A stretch of DNA of 64,000 nucleotides. Origin: JAADFF01 sp013153035 (GTDB taxonomy: Bacteria > Coprothermobacterota > Coprothermobacteria > Coprothermobacterales > JAADFF01). Shown piece after piece: positions 1-9,114 of the stretch (position 1 is the first letter of the stretch; the number at the start of each line of letters is the position of its first letter). The notes under the pieces were generated by a model. It searched no databases and was not told the DNA's origin. It saw nothing but the letters and a program-made list of their open reading frames with translations. The DNA is taken from assembly GCA_026184435.1 (NCBI GenBank), contig CP046447.1; one strand, given 5' to 3'. The position numbers and the translations under genes are program-made.

Positions 1-1
1 T

Positions 2-403
2 TATGTCCAAGGAGAATATGTACTTGCCGGAATGAAAATTGATCCCAGCTTTGCTGTAGTAAAAACCTCTACAGATAACTTGCCTGTATCTTTTATCAAG
101 ACCGCTACTATAGATTTACATGGTGAGTATCCTTCATCTATTGAAGTTTCTCTAAATGACAAGCCTTTACAAGGATTGGCATCCATCATTTATCCACCTC
201 ACAAAAAAGTTACTATTCGATTTTTATGGCAGAAAACCAAAGTATATAAGATAAAGACAACGGTTAATGGTACTCCGTGGATTGTTATGATTAGGTGTCC
301 CGATAACATTGAGCCACCTCCAGATATAGTAGATGATCACGGGAATGTAAAAACAAATAAATTACCCGATACCTGTGTGGTAATCTATTCAGGTGTTTAT
401 TGA
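2..403 (+). CDS. cdaR: CdaR/YbbR-domain protein, C-terminal part (truncated by window edge)
   Basis: The reading frame is open from base 2 and stops at 401-403, so the N-terminal part lies outside the window. The visible 133 residues show the alternating beta-strand pattern of YbbR repeats: a 'P..V.v.g....l' segment, then strands ending in 'idl.g' and a second repeat-like block. YbbR/CdaR proteins are membrane-anchored extracytoplasmic regulators of the diadenylate cyclase CdaA, and the order cdaA-cdaR-glmM is conserved in Bacillota. The gene ends 15 bases before glmM, matching that order. The assignment rests mainly on context; the repeat match alone is weak. Confidence 0.7.
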   Translation, partial: YVQGEYVLAGMKIDPSFAVVKTSTDNLPVSFIKTATIDLHGEYPSSIEVSLNDKPLQGLASIIYPPHKKVTIRFLWQKTKVYKIKTTVNGTPWIVMIRCPDNIEPPPDIVDDHGNVKTNKLPDTCVVIYSGVY

Positions 404-418
404 AGGGAGGGATTTCTA

Positions 419-1756
419 TTGAAATGGTTTGGTACTGATGGAATTCGTGGTATTTTTGGTGAAGACCTAACCCCAGACATAGCCTTTAAGCTAGGTGTAG
501 GAGTAGCAAGATATTTCTCCAAAGGAAGCAAGCCCACAATTATGATTGCCAAAGATCCCAGACTTTCCTCTGATGCCCTTGAAGCATCGCTAATATCAGG
601 TATTCTCAGTGCTGGTGGAGATACAATAACCCTTGGAATTCTTCCCACTCCTGGACTTGCTCTTTTGGCATCCCTTAATAAGGAAGTAAATGGTGCAGTG
701 ATGATATCTGCTTCCCATAATCCCATAGAATACAATGGTCTTAAAGTATTTAATGGTAAAGGAGAAAAACTCGAACCTACAGCAGAAGAAGAAATAGAGC
801 ATCTTATGGAAATCCCCTTATCTGCATCGTGGGATAAGGTTGGTAGCAATATTTTATATCCTGAGGCCACAAAGAGTTATATAGATATCCTGTTTGATAG
901 AATAGGGGATATTGACTTAAAGGAAGAATTTATACTTGTAGATACTGCCCATGGTGCAACATGTAATGCAGCTGTTTACGCCCTTCAAAAAGGGGGGGCA
1001 AGGGTAAACGCCCTATTCGGGTATCCTGATGGATGGTGGATAAACAACAAATGTGGTGCTACCCATCCAGAAGTAGTGGCCAAGGAAACAGTTAATCTTG
1101 GAGCTGCATATGGTTTTACTTTCGACGGTGATGGAGATAGAGTCTTTATGGTGATGTCAGATGGCATGGTACTAACAGGTGATCACCTACTTGCTGTATT
1201 GGCATATTACCTTAAGGAAAAGGGCCTTTTGGGGCAGTATGTTGTATCTACAATAATGGCCAACCTTGGTTTGGAAGCCTTTTTACGTGATATGGGTATC
1301 ACTCTAATAAGAACACCAGTAGGCGATAAGTACGTGTATGACGAGATGAAAAAAACAGGTGCAATACTAGGTGGTGAATCGTCAGGACACATTATTCTTA
1401 TGCCTGTTAACAACACTGGAGATGGCATTGGCATAATGCTTTATATACTGCATGCTATATACAGTGATGGTCTGGATATCGAGGAAGTTTTGCGAAACTT
1501 TACCCTTTATCCTTCAAGGATGTATAACCTTAAAACTAAATACAAACATGAATTGGCCAATCATCCTAAAGTCAAGGAAATAGTGAATAAATATACAACA
1601 GAATATGACGGTATAGCCCGTATTATCGTTAGGCCATCTGGTACCGAGCATGTTTTAAGAATATCAGTAGAAGCACAAAATAACGAATTAGTGGTAAAAT
1701 TATTAGAAGCTATAGTTAGTGAAATACAAGATGTGGAAAATTCACTAAGGAGTTGA
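419..1756 (+). CDS. glmM: Phosphoglucosamine mutase
   Basis: Converts glucosamine-6-phosphate to glucosamine-1-phosphate on the way to UDP-GlcNAc, the peptidoglycan precursor. The 445-residue protein has the expected family length. It carries the phosphoserine loop SASHNP (catalytic Ser near residue 99), the Mg-binding loop DGDGDR at about 236-241, a GGESSGH sugar loop, and the C-terminal phosphate loop RPSGTEH. The start is TTG at 419, preceded by the strong ribosome site GAAGGGAGGGA at about 402-412; no better ATG exists. It sits between cdaR and glmS, which makes its substrate, and the three are very likely co-transcribed. Confidence 0.96.
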   Translation: MKWFGTDGIRGIFGEDLTPDIAFKLGVGVARYFSKGSKPTIMIAKDPRLSSDALEASLISGILSAGGDTITLGILPTPGLALLASLNKEVNGAVMISASHNPIEYNGLKVFNGKGEKLEPTAEEEIEHLMEIPLSASWDKVGSNILYPEATKSYIDILFDRIGDIDLKEEFILVDTAHGATCNAAVYALQKGGARVNALFGYPDGWWINNKCGATHPEVVAKETVNLGAAYGFTFDGDGDRVFMVMSDGMVLTGDHLLAVLAYYLKEKGLLGQYVVSTIMANLGLEAFLRDMGITLIRTPVGDKYVYDEMKKTGAILGGESSGHIILMPVNNTGDGIGIMLYILHAIYSDGLDIEEVLRNFTLYPSRMYNLKTKYKHELANHPKVKEIVNKYTTEYDGIARIIVRPSGTEHVLRISVEAQNNELVVKLLEAIVSEIQDVENSLRS

Positions 1757-1760
1757 TAAT

Positions 1761-3614
1761 ATGTGCGGAATAGTTGGATATATAGGCACAGATAAAAAGG
1801 TTCCTGTTATTATCGACGCATTAAAAAGATTAGAATATCGTGGTTATGATTCCAGTGGTATAGCTCTACTTATGGAAGATGGTAGTGTAGTTATTGAAAA
1901 GAAAAAAGGTCCGATATCTGTCTTAGAATCGGAGCTGACAGATATCTGGAATAGCGATAAGGTATTACTAGGAATAGCACATACAAGATGGGCTACCCAC
2001 GGTGAACCTAATGACACAAATGCCCACCCACATACTGACTGTACTGGAAGGGTCGCTGTCGTACACAATGGTATAATAGAAAATTTCCAACATCTTAAGG
2101 ATATGCTTATTAAAGAAGGGCATATATTTAAGTCTGATACAGATACCGAGGTCATTGCCCATCTTATAGAAAAATATCTAAAAGAAACAGGAAACCCATT
2201 TGAGGCATTTAAAAAGACCATAGATACTCTTGAGGGGGCTTATGCACTTGCTGTGATCATTGCCGATGAAAAAGATAAGATCTTCTTCGTTAGACAACAA
2301 AGCCCTATGGTAATAGGTAAATCTGATAAGGGTACTTATATAGCATCTGACATTCCAGCTATTCTGCCATATACCCGCGATATTATGCCACTTGAAGATG
2401 GTACATATGGTTATATCGATGGCAAAGAAGTCGTCTTATTCGACAAGGAAGGTAACCGCATACCATTTACTCCTATCAAGATAGACTGGGATATAGAATC
2501 AGCAGAGAAAAAAGGCTATCCACACTTCATGCTTAAAGAGATTCATGAGCAACCTCAAACAATACAAGATGCTTTGCGTGGTCGTATAGATATAGCTAAA
2601 AGTGAAATAGTAATGCCAGAACTTGATAGTCTTGTTGATAAATTAAAGACTGCGAAGAAAGTATATATTACAGCATGCGGAACAGCATTTCATGCCGGTC
2701 TTATCCTGAAATATTTGCTAAAAACATATACTGACCTTTCTGTAGAAGCAGATGTTGGTAGCGAGTTCAGATATATGCCATGGGATCTATCTCGAGACAA
2801 AGATGACAGTATTGCTGTTGTTATAAGTCAGTCCGGAGAAACTGCAGATACTATTGCTGCTATGAGACTTATTAAATCTTATGATATTCCCGTTATTGGT
2901 ATCGTCAATGTAGTCGGATCGACTATATACCGTGAAAGTGATGTTCCTTTGGTTATCAATGCTGGCCCTGAAATAGCAGTTGCCTCTACTAAGGCTTATA
3001 CCAACCAACTTATTGTTGGTTATCTACTTGCAATGTATGTAGCCAAATTGAGAGGTTTCATAGACAAACAGTTTGAACACCAATTTGTATCTGATATGCT
3101 GGCACTACCTAACCTTATATCTACGGTTCTCGGTGTTGAAGAAACTGTTAAAGATATAGCACTAAATATCAAAGATTCTAGTAATATCTTCTTTATCGGT
3201 AGACTTCTTGACCATCTTATTAATATGGAAGGTTCATTAAAACTAAAAGAGATATCCTATATCCATTCTGAGGCTATTCAAGCAGGTGAACTAAAACACG
3301 GACCACTGGCCCTTATATCAGAGGGTACTCCAGTAATAGCTACTGTGCTTCAAGATAGGGTAAAGGAAAAACAAATTTCCAACATCATAGAGGTTAGAGC
3401 ACGAAAGGCAAAAACCATAGTTCTAGGATACAGAGACGATATAGAAGCTCAATCTGTAGCCGATATGTTTATAGGGCTACCTCGCATTGACTCTCTTTTT
3501 GCTCCTATTGCTGGAATTATTCCACTACAACTTCTTGCATATCATGTAGCTGTTATGCGTGGTAACAATGTTGATAAACCACGAAATCTTGCAAAGTCTG
3601 TAACTGTTGAATAG
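1761..3614 (+). CDS. glmS: Glutamine--fructose-6-phosphate aminotransferase (isomerizing)
   Basis: Makes glucosamine-6-phosphate from fructose-6-phosphate and glutamine, the committed step of hexosamine synthesis. The 617-residue protein begins MCGIVGY, so Cys2 becomes the N-terminal nucleophile of the class II glutaminase domain (about 1-230). Two SIS sugar-isomerase domains follow (about 285-600, with SQSGETADT in the first), and the C-terminus ends KSVTVE, as in other GlmS proteins. The start ATG lies 4 bases after the glmM stop with AAGGAG upstream. There is no room for a glmS ribozyme in the 4-base gap, so control must come from elsewhere in the operon. Confidence 0.97.
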   Translation: MCGIVGYIGTDKKVPVIIDALKRLEYRGYDSSGIALLMEDGSVVIEKKKGPISVLESELTDIWNSDKVLLGIAHTRWATHGEPNDTNAHPHTDCTGRVAVVHNGIIENFQHLKDMLIKEGHIFKSDTDTEVIAHLIEKYLKETGNPFEAFKKTIDTLEGAYALAVIIADEKDKIFFVRQQSPMVIGKSDKGTYIASDIPAILPYTRDIMPLEDGTYGYIDGKEVVLFDKEGNRIPFTPIKIDWDIESAEKKGYPHFMLKEIHEQPQTIQDALRGRIDIAKSEIVMPELDSLVDKLKTAKKVYITACGTAFHAGLILKYLLKTYTDLSVEADVGSEFRYMPWDLSRDKDDSIAVVISQSGETADTIAAMRLIKSYDIPVIGIVNVVGSTIYRESDVPLVINAGPEIAVASTKAYTNQLIVGYLLAMYVAKLRGFIDKQFEHQFVSDMLALPNLISTVLGVEETVKDIALNIKDSSNIFFIGRLLDHLINMEGSLKLKEISYIHSEAIQAGELKHGPLALISEGTPVIATVLQDRVKEKQISNIIEVRARKAKTIVLGYRDDIEAQSVADMFIGLPRIDSLFAPIAGIIPLQLLAYHVAVMRGNNVDKPRNLAKSVTVE

Positions 3615-3625
3615 GAGGTGATAGT

Positions 3626-5572
3626 ATGGGTACTTATTATGTAACAACGCCAATTTATTATGTAAACAGTAAACCGCACATTGGCAGTGCCTACACGACC
3701 ATTCTTGCTGATACACTGGCAAGATATCACAGGCTCATCGGCGATGATACACTGTTTCTAACAGGAACCGATGAGCACGGTGTTAACATAATGCGCACAG
3801 CAGAAAAATTAGGTAAACACCCTAAGGAATTCTGCGATGAGGTATCCGCCGTCTTCCGCAAGGTCTTTGATACATACAACATTAGTTATGATAGGTTTAT
3901 TCGTACAACCGATGAAGATCATGAAAAAGTTGTGCAGCATGTTTTTAAGACCATGTATGAAAAGGGTGACATATACAAGGGAGAATATAGAGGTTTTTAC
4001 TGTCCGAAATGTGAAACATTCTATAGCCCCGATGAACTGGTAGATGGTAAATATTGCCCCATACATGGCATAGAGGTAGAAGAAGTTGCAGAGGAAACCT
4101 ATTTCTTCAAATGGAGCAAGTATCAAGATGCACTCATAAAGTGGTATGAGGAGAAAAAGGCCATTGTACCAGAAAGTAGGTATAACGAGATTTATACCTT
4201 CGTAAAAAATGGCCTAAAAGATGTCTCCGTAACCCGTATAACTGTACCTTGGGGTATTACAGTACCTATCGATCCTAAGCATACCGTATATGTATGGTTT
4301 GATGCTCTTATTAACTATATTACCGGTGCAGGATATCCATTTGATATGGATAAATTCAACAAGTATTGGCCTCATGTAAGACATATATTAGGTAAGGATA
4401 TTCTCAGGCATCATGCCGCCATGTGGCCTGCAATGCTTATGTCTCTTGGAATAGAACCTCCCCATAAACTGATAGTCCATGGTTGGTGGATGATGGGTGG
4501 CAAGAAGATGTCTAAGAGTGGAGGCAACATTGCAGATCCTCTAGAGCTCGTTAAGGAGGTATCTCAGGTTGCCGGTATATCTGAGCCATTTGCCGTCGAT
4601 GTTATCAGGTACTTCGTTATTATTGACGGTCCACAGAAAGATGACAAGGAGTTTTCTATGGAACTCTTATTCAAGAGATACAACTCAGATCTTGTTAACG
4701 ACTATGGTAATCTCATCTACCGTATTGTTGGGTTTGCCAAAAAGAAAGGCATAAGTGAGGTATCACCTGTATTTGATGGAGAATATAAAGATAAACTGGT
4801 TGATATATTCAACGATTACTTCGACAGGTATAGAAAGGCTTTCGACGAGGATGATTCTGCCGAAGCTCTAAGACAAGCATCGGAATTTGTTAAAGCCCTC
4901 AATAAATATGTAGATGAAACAAAACCTTGGAGTGCTGAGCCCGATGTTAGAGATACAATTATCTATTATGTGCTTGATGGTATCAGATTGGCTTCTTTGA
5001 TGCTCATGCCATTTATTCCTACGGTTGCAATTCATGTACTCGAGTTAATCGGTGCTTCTGAAGCAGGCGACTGGCTAGATGCCCTCCAAGTTGGCAAACT
5101 TCCAAGACCTGTATCTATTCCAGTAGATATGAAGCCCTTATTCCCTCGCGTCGATGTAAATAAATATCTCAATGAAATAGAAAAGGCAGAGAAGAAAGAG
5201 GAAAAGAAAAAGGAGGAGAAAAAAGTGGAAGAAAATAAGGTGGACATTATAGAATACGATGACTTTGCTAAAATAGACCTCAGAGTGGGTAAGATTGTTG
5301 AGGCAGACAAACATCCCAATGCAGATAAGCTTCTTCTTCTTAAAGTTGATCTTGGTGAGGGGCAACCTCGTACTATACTTGCGGGCATAGCCGCATGGTA
5401 TAAACCAGAGGAGCTTGTAGGTAAGGAAATTATTGTTGTTGCAAACCTGAAACCTCGCAAAATGAGGGGGATTTTCTCTGAAGGTATGCTTCTTGCGGCT
5501 ACTGATAGTAGTGGCAAGCCTGTACTTCTGACCCCAAGTGAATACGTGGAGCCGGGTGCAAAGGTGAAATAA
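3626..5572 (+). CDS. metG: Methionyl-tRNA synthetase with C-terminal tRNA-binding domain
   Basis: Charges tRNA-Met. The class I core has the HIGH-equivalent PHIG at residues 17-20 and KMSKS at 294-298. A single zinc knuckle is formed by Cys126, Cys129 and Cys144 with a following Pro-Ile-His. The anticodon-binding region is followed by a low-complexity Lys/Glu linker (about 510-535) and an EMAP/Arc1p-like tRNA-binding domain (about 541-648, 'DFAKIDLRVGKIVEAD'), giving 648 residues as in dimeric bacterial MetRS. The start ATG has AGGAGGTGAT eight bases upstream. The gene lies 12 bases after glmS and directly before tatD, the common metG-tatD pairing. Confidence 0.96.
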   Translation: MGTYYVTTPIYYVNSKPHIGSAYTTILADTLARYHRLIGDDTLFLTGTDEHGVNIMRTAEKLGKHPKEFCDEVSAVFRKVFDTYNISYDRFIRTTDEDHEKVVQHVFKTMYEKGDIYKGEYRGFYCPKCETFYSPDELVDGKYCPIHGIEVEEVAEETYFFKWSKYQDALIKWYEEKKAIVPESRYNEIYTFVKNGLKDVSVTRITVPWGITVPIDPKHTVYVWFDALINYITGAGYPFDMDKFNKYWPHVRHILGKDILRHHAAMWPAMLMSLGIEPPHKLIVHGWWMMGGKKMSKSGGNIADPLELVKEVSQVAGISEPFAVDVIRYFVIIDGPQKDDKEFSMELLFKRYNSDLVNDYGNLIYRIVGFAKKKGISEVSPVFDGEYKDKLVDIFNDYFDRYRKAFDEDDSAEALRQASEFVKALNKYVDETKPWSAEPDVRDTIIYYVLDGIRLASLMLMPFIPTVAIHVLELIGASEAGDWLDALQVGKLPRPVSIPVDMKPLFPRVDVNKYLNEIEKAEKKEEKKKEEKKVEENKVDIIEYDDFAKIDLRVGKIVEADKHPNADKLLLLKVDLGEGQPRTILAGIAAWYKPEELVGKEIIVVANLKPRKMRGIFSEGMLLAATDSSGKPVLLTPSEYVEPGAKVK

Positions 5573-5574
5573 AG

Positions 5575-6354
5575 ATGAAACTATACGATACCCATGCCCA
5601 TCTTCAAGATGATATTTTCAATAATGATAGGGCAGAGGTAATAAAACGAGCTAAGAGTGCCCTCTCAGGTATAGTGATTCCCTCATACGACAGGGAATCA
5701 TCTGAGAGGGCACTTGCCTTTTTAGAGGATCCCTTCTTCAAGGTAACTGTAGGAGTACATCCTCATTATGCTGCAGAGCATAAAGATCTGAGTTTCCTAG
5801 ATGCTCTATATGAAAAAGCTCATGGCATCGGTGAAATAGGACTTGATTATTACAGAAATATATCACCTAAAAAAGATCAAAAAGATGTATTTTATAATCA
5901 ATTGTTATTCGCTGTGGAACACAAAAAATTTATTATCATTCATGAAAGAGAGGCGTTTGACGACCTATGGGATATTATTCAAGGAGTAAGACCCCAAGTT
6001 CCCGTAATATTCCATTGTTTCTCACATGGTGAAGAAGAGATAGAAAAAATACTAAAAGTTGACAACTACATTCCTGCATTTTGCGGGAATTTGACATATA
6101 AGAAAGCAGATAATCTTAGAAAGGCTTTAAAGATTGCCTACAGATACAGTAAGTTTTTCTTAGAAACAGATTCTCCGTGGTTATCTCCCATTCCACTAAG
6201 AGGCAAACGAAATGAGCCGCGTAATGTATTTTATATATACGAATTTGCCTCAAAGTTTCTTGGTATAGGCATGGATAAAATCTCCCAAATCACCACACGG
6301 TGGTGGGAGTTTATATTTGGAGGTGATAGCAGTGCCAGGCAAGAAAACTTATGA
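5575..6354 (+). CDS. tatD: TatD family metal-dependent hydrolase (DNase)
   Basis: A TIM-barrel metallo-hydrolase of the TatD/YcfH family, whose characterised members are Mg-dependent 3' exonucleases. Metal ligands are visible: the N-terminal His-x-His (H7, H9), a Glu in GEIGLDYY, further His in 'IIHERE' and 'HCFSH', and the final Asp in ETDSPWLSP. The length of 259 residues is normal. It begins 3 bases after the metG stop. A very strong inverted repeat lies inside the gene at 5656-5714 (listed separately), and its last 23 bases overlap the ferredoxin subunit gene. Confidence 0.93.
   Translation: MKLYDTHAHLQDDIFNNDRAEVIKRAKSALSGIVIPSYDRESSERALAFLEDPFFKVTVGVHPHYAAEHKDLSFLDALYEKAHGIGEIGLDYYRNISPKKDQKDVFYNQLLFAVEHKKFIIIHEREAFDDLWDIIQGVRPQVPVIFHCFSHGEEEIEKILKVDNYIPAFCGNLTYKKADNLRKALKIAYRYSKFFLETDSPWLSPIPLRGKRNEPRNVFYIYEFASKFLGIGMDKISQITTRWWEFIFGGDSSARQENL
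5656..5714 (+). repeat. Long intragenic inverted repeat in tatD, terminator-like on + strand
   Basis: The outer arms AGTGCCCTCTCAG (5656-5668) and CTGAGAGGGCACT (5702-5714) are perfect 13-base reverse complements. Nested inside are the perfect 9-base arms TGATTCCCT (5675-5683) and AGGGAATCA (5692-5700) with an 8-base loop, separated from the outer stem by a 6/1 internal loop. About ten bases downstream the + strand reads CTTTTT. It codes for ordinary TatD residues on both arms. Whether it folds, terminates or attenuates in vivo is inference. Confidence 0.85.
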
Positions 6355-6553
6355 TGTTGTTGTGGATTTCGACAGGTGTAAAGCCTGTGGAATCTGCATC
6401 AATGTGTGTCCAACAAAGGTCTTTGATAAAAGAAATGATTTTAAGGCTTATCCCGCACATCCTGAAAAGTGCGTGGGATGTCTCATGTGCGTTTACTCTT
6501 GCCCTGATTTTGCCATAAAAATCTATGAAGTTGTAGAAGAGGAGGCGGTATAA
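6332..6553 (+). CDS. korD: 2-oxoacid:ferredoxin oxidoreductase, ferredoxin-like (delta) subunit
   Basis: A 73-residue 2x[4Fe-4S] ferredoxin with two classic motifs, CKACGICINVCP and CVGCLMCVYSCP. In KorDABC-type enzymes this subunit carries electrons from the thiamine-diphosphate centre to soluble ferredoxin. The start is taken as GTG 6332, because GGAGGTGAT at 6319-6327 sits 8 bases upstream. A longer frame from TTG 6317 would place the ribosome site inside the gene. It overlaps the end of tatD by 23 bases, and its stop is immediately followed by the ATG of the alpha subunit, indicating tight coupling. Confidence 0.93.
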   Translation: MPGKKTYDVVVDFDRCKACGICINVCPTKVFDKRNDFKAYPAHPEKCVGCLMCVYSCPDFAIKIYEVVEEEAV

Positions 6554-7702
6554 ATGGAACTTGTATTTGGTAATCATGCAGCTGCTAAAGGTGCTATTGA
6601 CGCAGGATTAAAATTTTATGCCGGTTATCCTATCACACCCTCCTCTGAAATAGCAGAAGAGCTATCTGTTGAACTACCCAAAGTTGGTGGCATTTTCATT
6701 CAAATGGAGGATGAAATAGGTAGTATTAATGCCTGTATAGGTGCCGCATATGCTGATAAAGTGTCACTTACTGCAACATCTGGTCCAGGATTTGCACTAA
6801 TGCAGGAAGGTCTTGGCCTAGCATCTATGGCAGAGCTTCCTGTTGTTATAATCGATGTTATGCGTGGTGGTCCAAGCACAGGTTTAGCCACACTGGTTGG
6901 TGAAGGTGATCTTCTCATGGCAATATGGGGAACACATGGCGACCATCCTGTTATCGTGGTATCACCAGGAAATGTTAAAGAATTTTACATCTATACTCAG
7001 AAGGCTTTAGTATGGGCTGAAACACATAGAATACCCGTTGTAGTACTTGCTGATGAGGTTATAGGCCACTCATATCAATGGATTGATGAGTGGCCTGAAC
7101 CTATTAAGATACCAGAGCGAACTAAAGAAAGAGTACTGGAAATCTTCGAAAATCCTGATGATTATCTGCCATTTGCTACAGACGAAGAGGGACATATTGT
7201 ACCTTTACCCCCTATTGACTCAGGGATTAAATGGCACATGACAGGTTCTGCCCATGATGTTGACGGATTCCCAACCATCATGCCTGAAAAGGTTAAAAGA
7301 CTTATCGAGAGATTATGGAACAAAGTAGGAGATATTCGCGATGAACTTATTGACTACGAATACCTTGGTGACGGTGATGCAGATATCCTTCTTATGTCGT
7401 TTGCATCTATGGGAATGTCTGCTAAACAAGCATACCTTGAGCTAAAAGAGGAAGGCTATAAAGTTGCCTTGTTTAGACCAAGAGTTCTCTGGCCATTTCC
7501 TGGAGATGAACTGGCAGAGATTATCAAGAAAAACGGCATTAAGAAAATTATTATTCCTGAACTCAACGCAGGTCAGTTAATGTTGCTTACCAAAGCATTC
7601 CTTGCCGATAAAGGCGTTAATGTAAAGTATGTTGGTATTAACCATCAATACGGAGAAATGATTTCTCCCGATGAAATCAAGGAGGCGGTCTACAATGGTT
7701 AA
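6554..7702 (+). CDS. korA: 2-oxoacid:ferredoxin oxidoreductase subunit alpha
   Basis: Alpha subunit of the CoA-dependent oxidative decarboxylase of 2-oxoacids (2-oxoglutarate or a related 2-oxoacid), an oxygen-sensitive cytoplasmic enzyme of anaerobes. The 382-residue protein opens with the pyrimidine-domain signature 'GNHAAAKGAIDAGL.FYAGYPITPSSE' (spread over residues 4-31), followed by a MEDEIGSINACIGA block and a transketolase C-terminal-like domain. The family resemblance is to KorA/VorB; the exact substrate cannot be read from sequence. The ATG directly abuts the korD stop codon, and the 3' end overlaps korB by 8 bases. Confidence 0.92.
   Translation: MELVFGNHAAAKGAIDAGLKFYAGYPITPSSEIAEELSVELPKVGGIFIQMEDEIGSINACIGAAYADKVSLTATSGPGFALMQEGLGLASMAELPVVIIDVMRGGPSTGLATLVGEGDLLMAIWGTHGDHPVIVVSPGNVKEFYIYTQKALVWAETHRIPVVVLADEVIGHSYQWIDEWPEPIKIPERTKERVLEIFENPDDYLPFATDEEGHIVPLPPIDSGIKWHMTGSAHDVDGFPTIMPEKVKRLIERLWNKVGDIRDELIDYEYLGDGDADILLMSFASMGMSAKQAYLELKEEGYKVALFRPRVLWPFPGDELAEIIKKNGIKKIIIPELNAGQLMLLTKAFLADKGVNVKYVGINHQYGEMISPDEIKEAVYNG
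7063..7096 (+). repeat. Intragenic hairpin in korA
   Basis: AGGCCACTCAT (7063-7073) and ATGAGTGGCCT (7086-7096) are perfect 11-base complements. A further CAAT/ATTG pairing inside, after a 2-base bulge, nearly closes the loop, so about 15 pairs form in 34 bases. No T tract follows on the + strand. Confidence 0.65.
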
Positions 7703-8537
7703 AAAGCCCCTACCTTATACCTATACTGAAGAAAAGTGGATTAGAGATAGATATCTACCCCACCAGTGGTGCCCAGGTTGTGGCATAGGAACCATCTTAA
7801 AAGCAGTTATCGATGCTATGGATGATTTGGGATGGGAGCCTGAAGATGTAGCGTTTGTCAGCGGTATTGGTTGTACTGGTCGTTCTTCAGGTTATGTTAA
7901 CGCCCATACCTTTCATACAATTCATGGACGTGCAATACCTGTAGCTACAGGTATCAAACTATCCCATCCAGAGCTTCATGTAGTTACTATGCTTGGTGAT
8001 GGTGATGGAATAGCCATAGGTGGTAACCACTTTATTCATGCAGCCAAGAGGAATATTGGTATTACAGCTATTATAGTAGATAATTCTATTTATGGTATGA
8101 CAGGCGGTCAAGTATCTCCTACAACACCAGAAAACATGAAGAGTACAACATCGATATACGGTGCACTCGAACCGCCCATGGATCCTATTTCACTGGCACT
8201 TGGTGCAGGTGCCACGTTTGTAGCCAGAGCTGCAACATGGAACCCAGTTCACATGCGCCAAATTGTAAAGAAAGCCCTCGAACATGATGGGTTTGCCGTT
8301 GTAGACATTAAATCTCAGTGTCCAACGTATTTCGGAAGATATAACGGAATCTCTGATCCCGTTGAACTTCTCAATTGGTATAAAGAACATACATATATTA
8401 TGAAAGATCCCTCTGATATTCGAGAAGGTAAATTACCTCTTGGTATATTCCGTGATAATAAAAGCAAAGTAGAACTTTCCAAGAAATACAGACAACTATT
8501 CGAGCACCTTAGGAAAGAAGGTGAAAACAATGGATAA
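7695..8537 (+). CDS. korB: 2-oxoacid:ferredoxin oxidoreductase subunit beta
   Basis: Thiamine-diphosphate-binding beta subunit. It shows WCPGCGIGT, GIGCTGRSSGY and the cofactor motif GDGDGIAIGGNH typical of KorB, in a 280-residue protein. I chose ATG 7695 (MVKKPLPYTY) because GGAGGCGG at 7681-7688 is well placed; an upstream in-frame start at 7671 would put that site inside the coding sequence. The gene overlaps the end of korA by 8 bases and the start of korC by 8 bases. Confidence 0.92.
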   Translation: MVKKPLPYTYTEEKWIRDRYLPHQWCPGCGIGTILKAVIDAMDDLGWEPEDVAFVSGIGCTGRSSGYVNAHTFHTIHGRAIPVATGIKLSHPELHVVTMLGDGDGIAIGGNHFIHAAKRNIGITAIIVDNSIYGMTGGQVSPTTPENMKSTTSIYGALEPPMDPISLALGAGATFVARAATWNPVHMRQIVKKALEHDGFAVVDIKSQCPTYFGRYNGISDPVELLNWYKEHTYIMKDPSDIREGKLPLGIFRDNKSKVELSKKYRQLFEHLRKEGENNG

Positions 8538-9114
8538 GATCAGAAGGGAACTATTCATTGTCGGTATTGGTGGGCAGGGAGTAAAACTTCTCTCTATTTT
8601 GCTTGCTAAAGCCTATATGAAGAAGGGATGGTATGCCCTCCAGTCTTCAGTATATGATTCAGCTCCAAGAGGAGGACTTACCCGCTCTGAGGTTGTCGTT
8701 ACCAACTATGAATATTGGTACCCTAAAACACGTAAACCTGATATAAGCATTTTCTTTGAAGGAAAATATTTTGAATGGTACCTACGAAACATAAAAGGGT
8801 CTATCATAGTAATAGACAGCACTCAAAAAGATAAAGTTGAAGCCGTACTATCAAAACTTGACAATAGGGAAGATTATGATGTAAGATATCATCCTTTCAT
8901 AGAAATAACAAGGGACGAACTAGGACATCCTAAAGGACTCAACATATACACGCTAGGCTATGTGGCAGCATTTATCGGTGATTTGGATAGGGAAACACTT
9001 ATAAGAACGATTGATGAGAGATTGGGAAATAGAAGTAGAGAGGCCAATATGCAGGCCCTAGAACAGGGCTATCAGGCAGGTCTAAAACTAAGAATGGAGG
9101 TGAAGGGGATATGA
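8530..9114 (+). CDS. korC: 2-oxoacid:ferredoxin oxidoreductase subunit gamma
   Basis: Gamma subunit of the same complex, with the family opening 'FIVGIGGQGVKLLSILLA' and 'SAPRGGLTRSEVV', 194 residues. The start is placed at ATG 8530 with AGGAAAGAAGGTG upstream; GTG 8521, nine bases earlier, is the alternative. It overlaps korB at the 5' end, and its stop TGA lies within the ATGA that starts enolase, so all four subunits and eno appear to be one transcript. Confidence 0.9.
   Translation: MDKIRRELFIVGIGGQGVKLLSILLAKAYMKKGWYALQSSVYDSAPRGGLTRSEVVVTNYEYWYPKTRKPDISIFFEGKYFEWYLRNIKGSIIVIDSTQKDKVEAVLSKLDNREDYDVRYHPFIEITRDELGHPKGLNIYTLGYVAAFIGDLDRETLIRTIDERLGNRSREANMQALEQGYQAGLKLRMEVKGI

Noticed and set aside
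1757..1760. glmS ribozyme upstream of glmS
   Set aside because: Only four bases separate glmM and glmS, so the ribozyme cannot be present there.
1913..1946. 10-bp inverted repeat GATATCTGTC/GACAGATATC in glmS
   Set aside because: With spacing up to 60, several 10-bp pairs are expected by chance in this window; no further pairing or T tract.
3733..3776. 9-bp inverted repeat GCTCATCGG/CCGATGAGC in metG
   Set aside because: Arms too short to stand out and one arm encodes the conserved TGTDEHG motif.
5170..5245. A-rich repetitive tract resembling a simple repeat in metG
   Set aside because: It encodes the Lys/Glu linker between the synthetase core and the tRNA-binding domain, a common feature; frame is intact.
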